This document shows, piece by piece, positions 6,322-14,033 of a stretch of DNA of 23,854 bases. Position 1 is the first letter of the stretch. Each line of letters begins with the position of its first letter. The translations under genes and the position numbers were made by a program. The stretch covers positions 1-23,854 of the forward strand of contig JBBKWJ010000019.1 in NCBI GenBank assembly GCA_037968895.1, given 5' to 3'. The notes under the pieces are model-generated. The model was not told where the DNA came from, made no database searches, and was given only the letters and a program-made list of their open reading frames with translations. The stretch comes from JBBKWJ01 sp037968895. Its GTDB lineage: Bacteria > Actinomycetota > Acidimicrobiia > Acidimicrobiales > SZUA-35.

Positions 6322-7262
6322 TGCGCCTCGACATTCGTTATCGCATGAACTTCCAGTACGACACTCCTGTGTGGGAGTCGCAGAATGAGCTCAGGGTGAG
6401 GCCCCGTAGCGACGCCCGCCAACAGGTGCTGGCTCGTCGATTGACAACCGCCCCCACATCCAAAGTGATGTCATTCGTTGACTACTGGGGCACGACCGTG
6501 CACCACGTCGGCGTGCGCGAGCCTCATCTCGGGTTCGAGATAATTGCTGAGGCCGCGGTTGAGACAAATGCGCCAGAGCCTCTGCTCGTGAATCCAGTAG
6601 TCGACACACTTAGAGAATCAGAGTTTGCGCTCCCGCTTGCCCAGTACCTGGCGCCATCCAGTCACACCAACTGGACAGGCGAGGTGAGAGAACTCGCGAT
6701 CTCGTCGGCCAAGGGCGGACAGACCGTCCCAGAGCTAATCGAGGCGGTCGTGCAAACGGTCCGTGGCCTCGTGTCGTATGAGACTGGCTCAACCGAGATC
6801 GGTATCAGCCTTCCTGACCTGCTGAGCGGAGGGAGCGGCGTCTGCCAAGACTTCGCGCACCTCACCATCGGAATGCTGCGAAGCATTGGTGTTCCTTCTC
6901 GCTACGTCTCCGGCTATCTCTTTGCGTCAGACGAAACCGGCGCCGACTTTGCCGATGACGCAGTGGCGCACGTGCAAACCCACGCCTGGGTTGAGGTCGC
7001 AGTTCCCGGACACGGTTGGTATGCAATCGACCCAACTAACGACATACCTGTGTCTGACAAGCACGCAGTTATTGGCCACGGGCGCGACTACGACGACGTT
7101 GCTCCTGTCCGGGGCGTCTTCGTTGGTAGCGCGACGCCAATTGTAGAATCCGAAGTAGTCATGGAACGCATGGCGCCCGCCGCCCGGACGTCAATCGCAG
7201 ACGGCCCTCGCCGACTCGACGCCAGGCAGCTCGCGCAGCAGGCTCAGCAACAACAGCAGTAG
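6321..7262 (+). CDS. transglutaminase-like cysteine enzyme with Gln-rich tail
   Basis: This 313-residue protein has an N-terminal beta-rich domain (RLDIRYRMNFQYDTPVWES, the bacterial transglutaminase-like N-terminal pattern) and a papain-like transglutaminase core. The triad is visible as Cys175 in GSGVCQDFAHL, His221 in QTHAWVEV and Asp237 in WYAIDPTND. There is no signal peptide, so it is cytoplasmic like its operon partners. Bacterial members often act as peptidases or amidases rather than crosslinkers; here it may reverse or trim a bond made by the ATP-grasp protein. The C-terminus (residues 301-313) is unusually Gln-rich, with eight Gln in 13 residues. It is the last gene of the trio and converges with hypE 28 bp downstream, with no clear terminator between. 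Confidence 0.87.
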   Translation: MRLDIRYRMNFQYDTPVWESQNELRVRPRSDARQQVLARRLTTAPTSKVMSFVDYWGTTVHHVGVREPHLGFEIIAEAAVETNAPEPLLVNPVVDTLRESEFALPLAQYLAPSSHTNWTGEVRELAISSAKGGQTVPELIEAVVQTVRGLVSYETGSTEIGISLPDLLSGGSGVCQDFAHLTIGMLRSIGVPSRYVSGYLFASDETGADFADDAVAHVQTHAWVEVAVPGHGWYAIDPTNDIPVSDKHAVIGHGRDYDDVAPVRGVFVGSATPIVESEVVMERMAPAARTSIADGPRRLDARQLAQQAQQQQQ

Positions 7263-7290
7263 GTTCGGATTGGCGGCCGCTGGGGCGTGG

Positions 7291-8340
7291 TCAGCAGATC
7301 CGGGGGAGCACCTCGCCGAGCGGCAGGTCGACGATGCGCTGCGACCCGAACCGTGTCCTGGCCGTCACGATGCCGGGGTGCTCGTCGAGCACCCGCCCGA
7401 TCACCTGCGCCCCTTCGCCATGTGTGTGTTCGTGCATCGCCTTCATCAGTTGGTCGAGGTCTCCCTCGGCGACAATCGCGACAAGCCGGCCTTCGTTGGC
7501 GATGACCATCGGGTCGATGCCCAGAAACGCGCAGGCGCTGGCAACGTCGGCGGGAACCGGGATCAGATCTTCCTCAATCGCAATTCCCACGCCAGCTGCG
7601 TTGGCCAGTTCGCACAAGGTTGCCGCCAGCCCTCCTCTTGTCGGGTCCCGCAGCACGTGGATGTCTGGCACCGCCGCCAACATGTCGGCGACGAGACCGT
7701 TGAGCGGTGCCGAATCCGTTTGGATCGTGGTGCCGAACTCAAGTCCCTCGCGCTGCGACAGAACGGCGATGCCATGTAGCCCGATTGGCCCGCTGATAAT
7801 TACCACGTCGCCAGGTGCGGCTCGGGTTGGTCGAATGTCGACTCCCCGCGGTACCAGGCCTATCCCCGCAGTGTTGATATAGAGGCCATCGGCATGACCA
7901 GATTCGACCACTTTTGTGTCACCGGTGACGACCCTCACTCCGGCCCGCCGAGCCGCCTGGGCCATGTCACGCACCACCCTCCCCAGCGTTGCCATCTCCA
8001 GGCCCTCTTCAAGGATGAAGCCAGCACTCAGGGCGATCGGCCGGGCTCCGCACATCGACACATCGTTGACCGTCCCGTTGATTGCGAGATCCCCAATGGA
8101 GCCGCCGGGGAAGAAGAGCGGCCGGACCACGTAGGAATCGGTGGAGAACGCGAGCTTGCCGTGGTCGGCGCTGATGATGGCGCCGTCGTGAAGCTCGGAC
8201 TTCACTCCATCGCCAAACGCTTCGATAAATAGGTGCTCAACGAGTTCCGACGACAACTGACCGCCGCCACCGTGCCCGAGTACGACCCGCGGGTAATCGC
8301 GGAGGGGAACGGGGCACGTCCATCCAGTCAGGTCAGACAT
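7291..8340 (-). CDS. hypE: hydrogenase maturation factor HypE
   Basis: This 349-residue protein dehydrates the carbamoyl group received from HypF to a thiocyanate on its C-terminal cysteine, supplying cyanide ligands for the [NiFe] active-site iron. It ends in PRIC, the invariant HypE C-terminus with the acceptor Cys349. The N-terminal domain has GHGGGGQLSSELVE (about 22-35) and DSYVVRPLFFPGGSIGDLAINGTVNDV, as in AIR-synthase/PurM-like ATP-binding proteins. DPTRGGLAATLCELA lies in the C-terminal half. Length is typical. The ATG overlaps the hypD stop by 8 bp. It is the last gene of the operon and converges on the transglutaminase-like gene. Confidence 0.96.
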   Translation of the reverse strand: MSDLTGWTCPVPLRDYPRVVLGHGGGGQLSSELVEHLFIEAFGDGVKSELHDGAIISADHGKLAFSTDSYVVRPLFFPGGSIGDLAINGTVNDVSMCGARPIALSAGFILEEGLEMATLGRVVRDMAQAARRAGVRVVTGDTKVVESGHADGLYINTAGIGLVPRGVDIRPTRAAPGDVVIISGPIGLHGIAVLSQREGLEFGTTIQTDSAPLNGLVADMLAAVPDIHVLRDPTRGGLAATLCELANAAGVGIAIEEDLIPVPADVASACAFLGIDPMVIANEGRLVAIVAEGDLDQLMKAMHEHTHGEGAQVIGRVLDEHPGIVTARTRFGSQRIVDLPLGEVLPRIC

Positions 8341-9442
8341 CGAGCACTCGGCTCAGATCGAGGCGTCGGTACTGGAAATACGCGGCGCAGGCGCCCTCGT
8401 TCGACACCATCGTGGCTCCGAGCGGCGAGCGCGGCGTACAGGTTGTTCCAAAGGCAGCACACTCGTTTGGCTTGATCAGACCTTGCAGCACTTCACCGCT
8501 GCGACAGACCTCTGATTCGGGCGCGTCCATCTCCGAAACGTTGAACTTCAGTTCGGCATCGAACGCGCGGTATGCCTCAGTGAGCTGCCAACCGCTGCCA
8601 GGAATCTCGCCGATGCCGCGCCACGTGCGGTCACAGACCTCGAACACATCCTCAAGCATGCGCTGTGCTGGGAGATTTCCTTCGGCGCTAACCACCCGCT
8701 GATACGCGTTTTCAAGTTGGGGACTGTCTGATTCGAGTTGGAGGATAACCCGACGGATCCCGTCGAGCACGTCGAGCGGTTCGAACCCGGTTACGACGAT
8801 TGGTACCCGGTACTCCTCAACGATTGGGCCGTATTGTGAGGTGCCCATTACCGAGCACACGTGGCCAGCCGCAAGGAAACCGTCGACCCTTCGGTCAGGC
8901 GATTGCAGCAGCGCCTCAATCGCAGGAGGGACGAGCACATGGCTGACGAGGACCGAGAAGTTGCTGAGCCCGAGCTGGCTTGCCCGATACACCGCCATCG
9001 CGTTTGCCGGAGCCGTCGTCTCGAATCCGATAGCGAAAAACACCACGTCGCGGTCCGGGTTCTTCTCAGCGACGGCAACGGCATCGAGTGGCGAGTACAC
9101 CACTCGAACGTCACCGCCTCGACTCCTCACGTCAAAGAGGTCGGCCGAGCTGCCAGGCACCCGGAGCATGTCGCCGAAGGAGCAGAAGATGACGTCTGGC
9201 CGAGAAGCGATCTCGAGCGCCTTGTCAATGATGCCAAGCGGCGTCACGCACACCGGACATCCGGGGCCATGGATCAGTTCGATTTCGTCGGGCAGTAGTT
9301 GATCTATGCCGTTGCGGATGATGGCGTGCGTTTGCCCGCCGCAGATCTCCATGATCGCCCACTTTTTCGTGGTGATCTGTCGGATCTCCTCGAAGAGTCG
9401 TGCTGCCAGCTCGGGGTCGCCGAACTCGTCCAGATACTTCAT
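8333..9442 (-). CDS. hypD: hydrogenase maturation factor HypD
   Basis: This 369-residue iron-sulfur protein is the scaffold on which Fe(CN)2CO is assembled with HypC. Conserved sites are visible: MEICGGQTH (Cys34), GPGCPVCVTP (Cys62, Cys65), and the C-terminal [4Fe-4S] ligands Cys313, Cys328, Cys335 and Cys352, spaced x14, x6 and x16. AFGTTCTPR and LGATMVSNEGACAAY frame the last two. The start codon overlaps the hypC stop (ATGA) and the stop overlaps the hypE start. All catalytic and cluster residues are present, so iron-ligand assembly appears intact. Confidence 0.97.
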   Translation of the reverse strand: MKYLDEFGDPELAARLFEEIRQITTKKWAIMEICGGQTHAIIRNGIDQLLPDEIELIHGPGCPVCVTPLGIIDKALEIASRPDVIFCSFGDMLRVPGSSADLFDVRSRGGDVRVVYSPLDAVAVAEKNPDRDVVFFAIGFETTAPANAMAVYRASQLGLSNFSVLVSHVLVPPAIEALLQSPDRRVDGFLAAGHVCSVMGTSQYGPIVEEYRVPIVVTGFEPLDVLDGIRRVILQLESDSPQLENAYQRVVSAEGNLPAQRMLEDVFEVCDRTWRGIGEIPGSGWQLTEAYRAFDAELKFNVSEMDAPESEVCRSGEVLQGLIKPNECAAFGTTCTPRSPLGATMVSNEGACAAYFQYRRLDLSRVLDV

Positions 9443-9678
9443 TGCTCAATATCCAGTGTTTGTATCTCGCGGAAGAGCTCGAGCGACTCGAGGGCAGCGG
9501 CCTCGTCGACGGCGGCAATGGCGAAGCCGACGTGCACGATGGCATAGTCGCCGATCTTGAGGTCGGGGAGGTAGACAAGGCACACCTCTTTCTGGATGCC
9601 GTCAAAGTCGACGACGGCCATGGGATTGCCTCGATCGTCGTATCGCTCGATGATCTTTCCCGGTACTGCTAGGCACAT
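9439..9678 (-). CDS. hypC: hydrogenase maturation chaperone HypC
   Basis: This 79-residue protein begins MCLAVPGKIIE. The invariant Cys2 carries the iron unit after removal of Met1. HypC shuttles Fe(CN)2CO from HypD to the large-subunit precursor. The second conserved position is His49 in YAIVHVGFAI. A much longer open frame continues upstream to 10185, but that part is antisense-type sequence within hypF. The ATG at 9678 is fixed by the conserved MCLAVPG N-terminus. It overlaps the end of hypF by 10 bp and the start of hypD by 4 bp. Confidence 0.97.
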   Translation of the reverse strand: MCLAVPGKIIERYDDRGNPMAVVDFDGIQKEVCLVYLPDLKIGDYAIVHVGFAIAAVDEAAALESLELFREIQTLDIEQ

Positions 9679-11978
9679 GCTGCACCTCGTGTTGCCTTTG
9701 ATCGATTGGCCGCGACGAAGGCTTGCCCCAGGGCGAGGCCCCCGTCGTTTGGTGGAACCGCAACGGGGGTGAGCACAGTGAAATTGGCGGCTTCTAGACG
9801 GTCGATGCACAACTTGGCAAGGAGGGCGTTCTGGAACGTACCTCCCGAAAGCGCAACGAGCGAGCAGCCGCTGCGGTCTCGGTGCTGGACGGCAATTCGG
9901 TGCACAATCTCCGCCACCGCATCGTGGAAACGCCACGCAACAACAGAGGCGGGCTTGCCCGAAAGCACGTCTTGGACGACCGCCCGAAGCACCGGGGCAA
10001 TAACGATCTCGCCTTCCCGCCAGTCGAACCGATAGCCCTGCGTAGGCACCGAGTTGATCGTCGCTCGGCTCGCTGCGACCTCCAATTCGATGGCTGCTTG
10101 GGCCTCGTAGCTGATTTCGTGTCGCAAACCGGCAAGCGAAGAAACTGCATCGAAGAGACGACCCATACTCGTGCTCGTCACACACGCAACGCCTTGTACC
10201 AATTGTCGACGCAAGAGTCGGCGATCGTCGAAGTCGACCGCGTCAACGCTCGGCAGTGCCTCGATCCACGGCAGACCGCAGGCATGTAGATAGGCGAGCG
10301 CCGTTCGAGCCGTATGGCGAACACCGGCATCGCCGCCAGGGAGGAACACCGGGGTGATCCAACCAACACGATCAGCTTCGATGGCGGTGGCCACGAGCAC
10401 CTCGCCGCCCCAAATCGTGCCGTCGGCCCCATAGCCCGTACCGTCAAATGCGAACCCCAGCACCGGTTCGGTCGGGTCGAGTTTGTGCTCGGCCATTACG
10501 GCGGCGATGTGCGCGTGATGATGCTGTACTTCGGTGATGTGGTCGGCGTGATGTTTTCGGCCCCAGCGAGACACGAGATAGCCGGGATGCTGGTCGACAG
10601 CGACGACTGCGGCGTCGATTTCATAGAAGGACACGAAACGGTCGACCATGCTTTCGAACGCCTCCAGAGTCGCCAGGTTCTCCATGTCGCCAATATGCGG
10701 GCTGACCCAGGCATGGTTGCCTTTGGTGACACAGAAGGTGTTCTTGATCTCAGCCCCCGTCGCGAGGACCGATGGCAGGCCGTCGCGAATCATGATCGGC
10801 AGCGGCGCATAACCACGCGACCGGCGAATGGGCAGCAGTCGACCGTTCACGATCCGCACGACCGAGTCGTCACACGGCACCTCGATGGGCCGGTCGTGGT
10901 CGAGAAGGCCGTCAAACAGATCGGCAAGTCCCATGATCGAGTCGTGGTGATGGGCAATGGGTTCGCCTGCTCGGTTTGCACTCGTCATGATCAGCGGCCC
11001 ACCCCAGCGGGCGAAGAGCAGATGATGCAATGGAGTGTTTGGAACCATCACACCGATCAGCGGATTCTCTCGCGTCACTGAGCCCGCAAGCGGCGTTTCG
11101 GCGCGGGCCGTGAGCAAGACGATCGGCGCCGCTGGCGATGCGAGAAGAACGGCTTCGGCTTCGCTCACGGCTGCAAGTTCTCGTGCCGCGTCGACATCGG
11201 CCACCATCACTGCAAAAGGCTTGTCCGGCCGGTATTTCCGTTCTCGGAGGCGAGCAACGGCTTGAAGATTTGTGGCATCGCAGGCCAGGTTGTAGCCACC
11301 GAGCCCCTTGATGGCAACGATCTCGCCCCTATCGATGGCAGCGACGGCGAGGCCGATCGGATCGTCATTCAGAGGCTCGTCACCAGAGCTCGGCTGGAAC
11401 CACAGTCTTGGTCCACAACGATGACAGGCGATTGGCTGTGCGTGGAACCGGCGATCACCGGGATCGCGATACTCGTCGGCGCATTCGGGGCACATGTCGA
11501 AGCTGGCCATCGTTGTATTCGGCCGGTCGTAGGGAAGGGACTTGATGATGGTGAATCGGGGTCCACAGTTGGTGCACGTGATGAAGGGGTGCTCAAACCG
11601 TCGATCGGCAGGATCAAAGAGCTCTCGCTGGCAATCGCGACACGGCGCGGTGTCGGGCGATACCAGCGTGCGTGCCCCGTCGGTTTGTGTGCTTGGCGCA
11701 ATCGTGAAGCCACGCGTCGCTGGTGCCGAACCAGGCTGCCTCTTGATCCATTCGATATGGGCAAGTGGTGGGGCCTCGGTCTGTAGACGTTGGACGAACT
11801 GTTCGATATGAGCGGCACTTCCGGCGAGGTCGATGAACACCTGGGTGCTGTCGTTGCCGACGGCCCCGTCGAGCCCCAGTTCAGTGGCGAGTCGATGCAC
11901 GAACGGACGAAACCCAACTCCCTGCACGACACCAGCGACCGTGATGTGCTCACTCGTAAAGAGCGCCCCGCTTCTCAT
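9669..11978 (-). CDS. hypF: carbamoyltransferase HypF
   Basis: This 769-residue protein makes carbamoyl-AMP from carbamoyl phosphate and ATP and transfers the carbamoyl group to HypE. The full domain order is present: acylphosphatase-like domain (VVQGVGFRPF at 17-26), two zinc fingers with Cys pairs 113/116, 135/138, 163/166 and 185/188 (spacing x18, x24, x18 between pairs), a YrdC-like nucleotide-binding domain (KGLGGYNLACDA), and a Kae1-like C-terminal domain with HHHAHIAAVMAEH and GFAFDGTGYGADG. I chose ATG 11978, nine codons after a possible GTG at 12005, because the acylphosphatase fold begins soon after. Neither start has a clear ribosome binding site. An 11-bp direct repeat straddles the hypA-hypF junction. 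No hypB lies between hypA and hypF. Confidence 0.95.
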   Translation of the reverse strand: MRSGALFTSEHITVAGVVQGVGFRPFVHRLATELGLDGAVGNDSTQVFIDLAGSAAHIEQFVQRLQTEAPPLAHIEWIKRQPGSAPATRGFTIAPSTQTDGARTLVSPDTAPCRDCQRELFDPADRRFEHPFITCTNCGPRFTIIKSLPYDRPNTTMASFDMCPECADEYRDPGDRRFHAQPIACHRCGPRLWFQPSSGDEPLNDDPIGLAVAAIDRGEIVAIKGLGGYNLACDATNLQAVARLRERKYRPDKPFAVMVADVDAARELAAVSEAEAVLLASPAAPIVLLTARAETPLAGSVTRENPLIGVMVPNTPLHHLLFARWGGPLIMTSANRAGEPIAHHHDSIMGLADLFDGLLDHDRPIEVPCDDSVVRIVNGRLLPIRRSRGYAPLPIMIRDGLPSVLATGAEIKNTFCVTKGNHAWVSPHIGDMENLATLEAFESMVDRFVSFYEIDAAVVAVDQHPGYLVSRWGRKHHADHITEVQHHHAHIAAVMAEHKLDPTEPVLGFAFDGTGYGADGTIWGGEVLVATAIEADRVGWITPVFLPGGDAGVRHTARTALAYLHACGLPWIEALPSVDAVDFDDRRLLRRQLVQGVACVTSTSMGRLFDAVSSLAGLRHEISYEAQAAIELEVAASRATINSVPTQGYRFDWREGEIVIAPVLRAVVQDVLSGKPASVVAWRFHDAVAEIVHRIAVQHRDRSGCSLVALSGGTFQNALLAKLCIDRLEAANFTVLTPVAVPPNDGGLALGQAFVAANRSKATRGAACA

Positions 11979-11989
11979 GACGGCACGCG

Positions 11990-12017
11990 GTTCATGATGC
12001 CGCACTGTTCATGATGC
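11990..12017. repeat. 11-bp direct repeat at the hypA/hypF junction
   Basis: GTTCATGATGC occurs at 11990-12000 and 12007-12017, a 17-bp period. One copy covers the hypA stop codon and the other lies between the two candidate hypF starts. It looks like a short tandem duplication. Because 17 is not a multiple of three, it shifts frame between copies. It may have separated genes that once overlapped. Confidence 0.6.
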
Positions 12018-12245
12018 GGTGTCGATTGACAGGACAGTCACGTCGAAGCCATCGCCGACCTCGATCGTCAGCTCCGCAGAGGCTAAGTCGGTGTCGGCGA
12101 ACGCTTCAGCCCAGGTCTCGGCAAAGTGGTCTGGATCGATATGGCGAAGCTCGCCAACTTGGAGATGGATGCGGTGAACGTCGCGACCCCCGGCCGATTG
12201 GCGGACGGTGGTGGCAATCGAGCGACAAAGCGAGAGGTCATGCAT
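12009..12245 (-). CDS. hypA: HypA nickel chaperone lacking the zinc-finger domain
   Basis: The 78-residue product begins MHDLSLCRSIATTV, matching the HypA N-terminus with its nickel-ligating His2. HypA normally has about 113-118 residues, with an inserted zinc domain carrying two CxxC motifs. Here the sequence passes from the alpha/beta domain (VHRIHLQVGELRHID, then ASAELTIEV) straight into GDGFDVTVLSID, which resembles the final strand of full HypA (such as GLQIRRIEID in E. coli). The only cysteine is Cys7, and no zinc domain was seen in the reading frame. Nickel binding at His2 may persist, but the structural zinc site is gone. The ATG at 12245 is chosen by conservation over upstream ATGs. 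It overlaps the endopeptidase gene by 8 bp. Confidence 0.88.
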   Translation of the reverse strand: MHDLSLCRSIATTVRQSAGGRDVHRIHLQVGELRHIDPDHFAETWAEAFADTDLASAELTIEVGDGFDVTVLSIDTAS

Positions 12246-12717
12246 GAAACACATCCGTTTGTTGGCCATCGGCGGCGGCAAGGAGGTCGTTGATCCGCGT
12301 GACGACCTTTGGGATGGACTCGGCGACGGCAGGGTTGACCGTCGTGAGACCGTCGAAGGAATACGCCTCGACGCCGATTACCGTGAGTCGGCGTGGCATC
12401 CGCTGGAGCAGACGACCGAGCTCAATGGCATCAGCCAGGCTGATGCCATGGCTCGACAGCAGCTGGCCCTCGTTGGGGAGCCGCTCGGCGACAGCATCGA
12501 TCTCGATGATGTCCCCTGGAGAAGCACCACTCATCACCGCATCGACGATGATCACATCCTGATCGGCGCTCCAACGAAGGGTGAGGTCGGAAAGATCTCC
12601 TTCGACAATGCACGTCTCGGCAACCGTGCAAATCGCCCGCAGCGCATCGATAACGAGCGGACCGAGCGCGTCGTCGCCTCGATCCCGATTGCCGACACCG
12701 ATCACTAGCGGCTTCAC
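12238..12717 (-). CDS. hydrogenase large-subunit maturation endopeptidase
   Basis: This 159-residue protein belongs to the HyaD/HybD/HycI peptidase family, which removes a C-terminal peptide from the large subunit once nickel is inserted. It starts MKPLVIGVGNRDRGDDALGP, the family signature. Likely nickel-sensing metal ligands are an Asp in GDD (15-16), Asp59 in IIVDAV and His90 in LSSHGIS. VIGVEAYSFD matches the conserved GVE region, and the C-terminal helix is normal. It overlaps the large-subunit gene by 4 bp and hypA by 8 bp, so this protease is very likely dedicated to the adjacent large subunit. Confidence 0.93.
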   Translation of the reverse strand: MKPLVIGVGNRDRGDDALGPLVIDALRAICTVAETCIVEGDLSDLTLRWSADQDVIIVDAVMSGASPGDIIEIDAVAERLPNEGQLLSSHGISLADAIELGRLLQRMPRRLTVIGVEAYSFDGLTTVNPAVAESIPKVVTRINDLLAAADGQQTDVFHA

Positions 12718-14033
12718 GTTTCGTCCACCGTTAGCTTCAAGAAGTGGGTGGAGCAGGAGATGCAGGGGTCGTAATTGCGGATGGTCTGTTCACATCGCAA
12801 CTGCATCTCGACGTGATCGAGGTGCAGGTGATCTGATACAAACTGGCGTAGATCCGACTCAATGGTTGGCTGGTTCTGCGCGGTCGGCGGCACGATCTGG
12901 GCCGTGAGTATTTTGCCGTCTTCGTCGATCTCGTAGCGGTGGTAAAGGAGCCCTCGGGGCGCTTCGGTGGCCGCCCAACCAATGCCCGCCTTAGCTGGCA
13001 CCGGCACAAACGGTTCGGGCGGTGGCGTGTAGTCGCTGATGATGCGAAGTGCTTCATCGATCGCATAGAGGGTTTCGAGCCCCCGCACGACGATGCTTTT
13101 GAACGGATTGCGCTCCACCGGCCCAAGCCCAACCTTGTGTGCGAGCTCTTGAATGTCTTCAGGGAGACGGTCAAAATTGTTGGCGTAGCGAGCGAGAGGA
13201 CCGACGTGATACCAGCCTCGTTCGACGAGCCTGGAGTGAAGCGAAGTCGAGTGAGCGACATGGTCTTCGACCGAATGTTCCTCCCACTCTGAGGCATCGA
13301 TATCGAGCCCCTTGTTTGACACAATGCGGCCCTCGTTAAACGGGTATTCGCTCGGGTGACGAAGGGAGACGAACTCGTAGTCTTGTTCGAGGTCAGGGAA
13401 ATCGAACCCTGCGGTGAACTCGATGAGGTCAATGCAACTCGCTCGGGCCGCTTCGAGGGGCGCCCGAAGTGCCTCGAACTCCGTCCGACTCGGTGTTCGA
13501 TAGAACCCGCCGAGGCGAACGTTGATTGGGTGGATCGGCCGACCGCCGAGAAGTTCAACAAGATCGTTGCCGGTCTTCTTAAGGGTGAGAATGCTCTCGA
13601 CCAATCGGGGATGGTCGGCCGCGATGGCGATACCGGAGTGGTAGCCGAGGAAGTCGGGGGCGTGGAGGAACCCGATGTGGAGGACATGGCTCTCGATCCA
13701 CTCGCCGCAGTACAGCAGCCGCCGGAGTGCCCGAATCTGGCCCCCGACCGTAACGCCGCAAGCTCGCTCAATCGCGTGAGCGGCGCTCATCTGGTAGGCG
13801 ACCGGACAGATACCGCAGATCCGGGCCGTGATGTCGACTGGCTCGGTGTAGTCACGACCCTGGAGGAATGCTTCGAAGAAACGAGGTGGCTCGTAGATCT
13901 CGAGTCGGACGTCGGTCACCTCCCCGTCCTTCACTTGCACGTGCATTGCCCCTTCGCCTTCAACCCGAGCCAGCACAGGCACGTGGATGTCGGCATTGCG
14001 GGAGTCGGCGTTTGATTCTTGTTCAGAGACCAT
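12714..14033 (-). CDS. hyhL: group 3b [NiFe]-hydrogenase large (alpha) subunit
   Basis: This 439-residue protein carries the Ni-Fe active site. The N-terminal cysteine pair is in RICGICP (Cys73, Cys76). The C-terminal pair is in DPCISCSTH (Cys424, Cys427, His430), followed by nine residues (FLKLTVDET) expected to be cleaved after His430 by the neighbouring endopeptidase. The size and neighbours (diaphorase-type gamma and double-ferredoxin beta subunits) place it in group 3b, the cytosolic NADP-linked bidirectional enzymes. In some organisms these also reduce sulfur. No signal peptide is present. A GGAGAG ribosome binding site lies 6 nt before the ATG, which overlaps the small-subunit gene by 11 bp. 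Confidence 0.96.
   Translation of the reverse strand: MVSEQESNADSRNADIHVPVLARVEGEGAMHVQVKDGEVTDVRLEIYEPPRFFEAFLQGRDYTEPVDITARICGICPVAYQMSAAHAIERACGVTVGGQIRALRRLLYCGEWIESHVLHIGFLHAPDFLGYHSGIAIAADHPRLVESILTLKKTGNDLVELLGGRPIHPINVRLGGFYRTPSRTEFEALRAPLEAARASCIDLIEFTAGFDFPDLEQDYEFVSLRHPSEYPFNEGRIVSNKGLDIDASEWEEHSVEDHVAHSTSLHSRLVERGWYHVGPLARYANNFDRLPEDIQELAHKVGLGPVERNPFKSIVVRGLETLYAIDEALRIISDYTPPPEPFVPVPAKAGIGWAATEAPRGLLYHRYEIDEDGKILTAQIVPPTAQNQPTIESDLRQFVSDHLHLDHVEMQLRCEQTIRNYDPCISCSTHFLKLTVDET

Noticed and set aside
9679..10185. Upstream extension of the hypC frame
   Set aside because: It is antisense-frame overlap inside hypF. The conserved HypC N-terminus MCLAVPG fixes the start at 9678.
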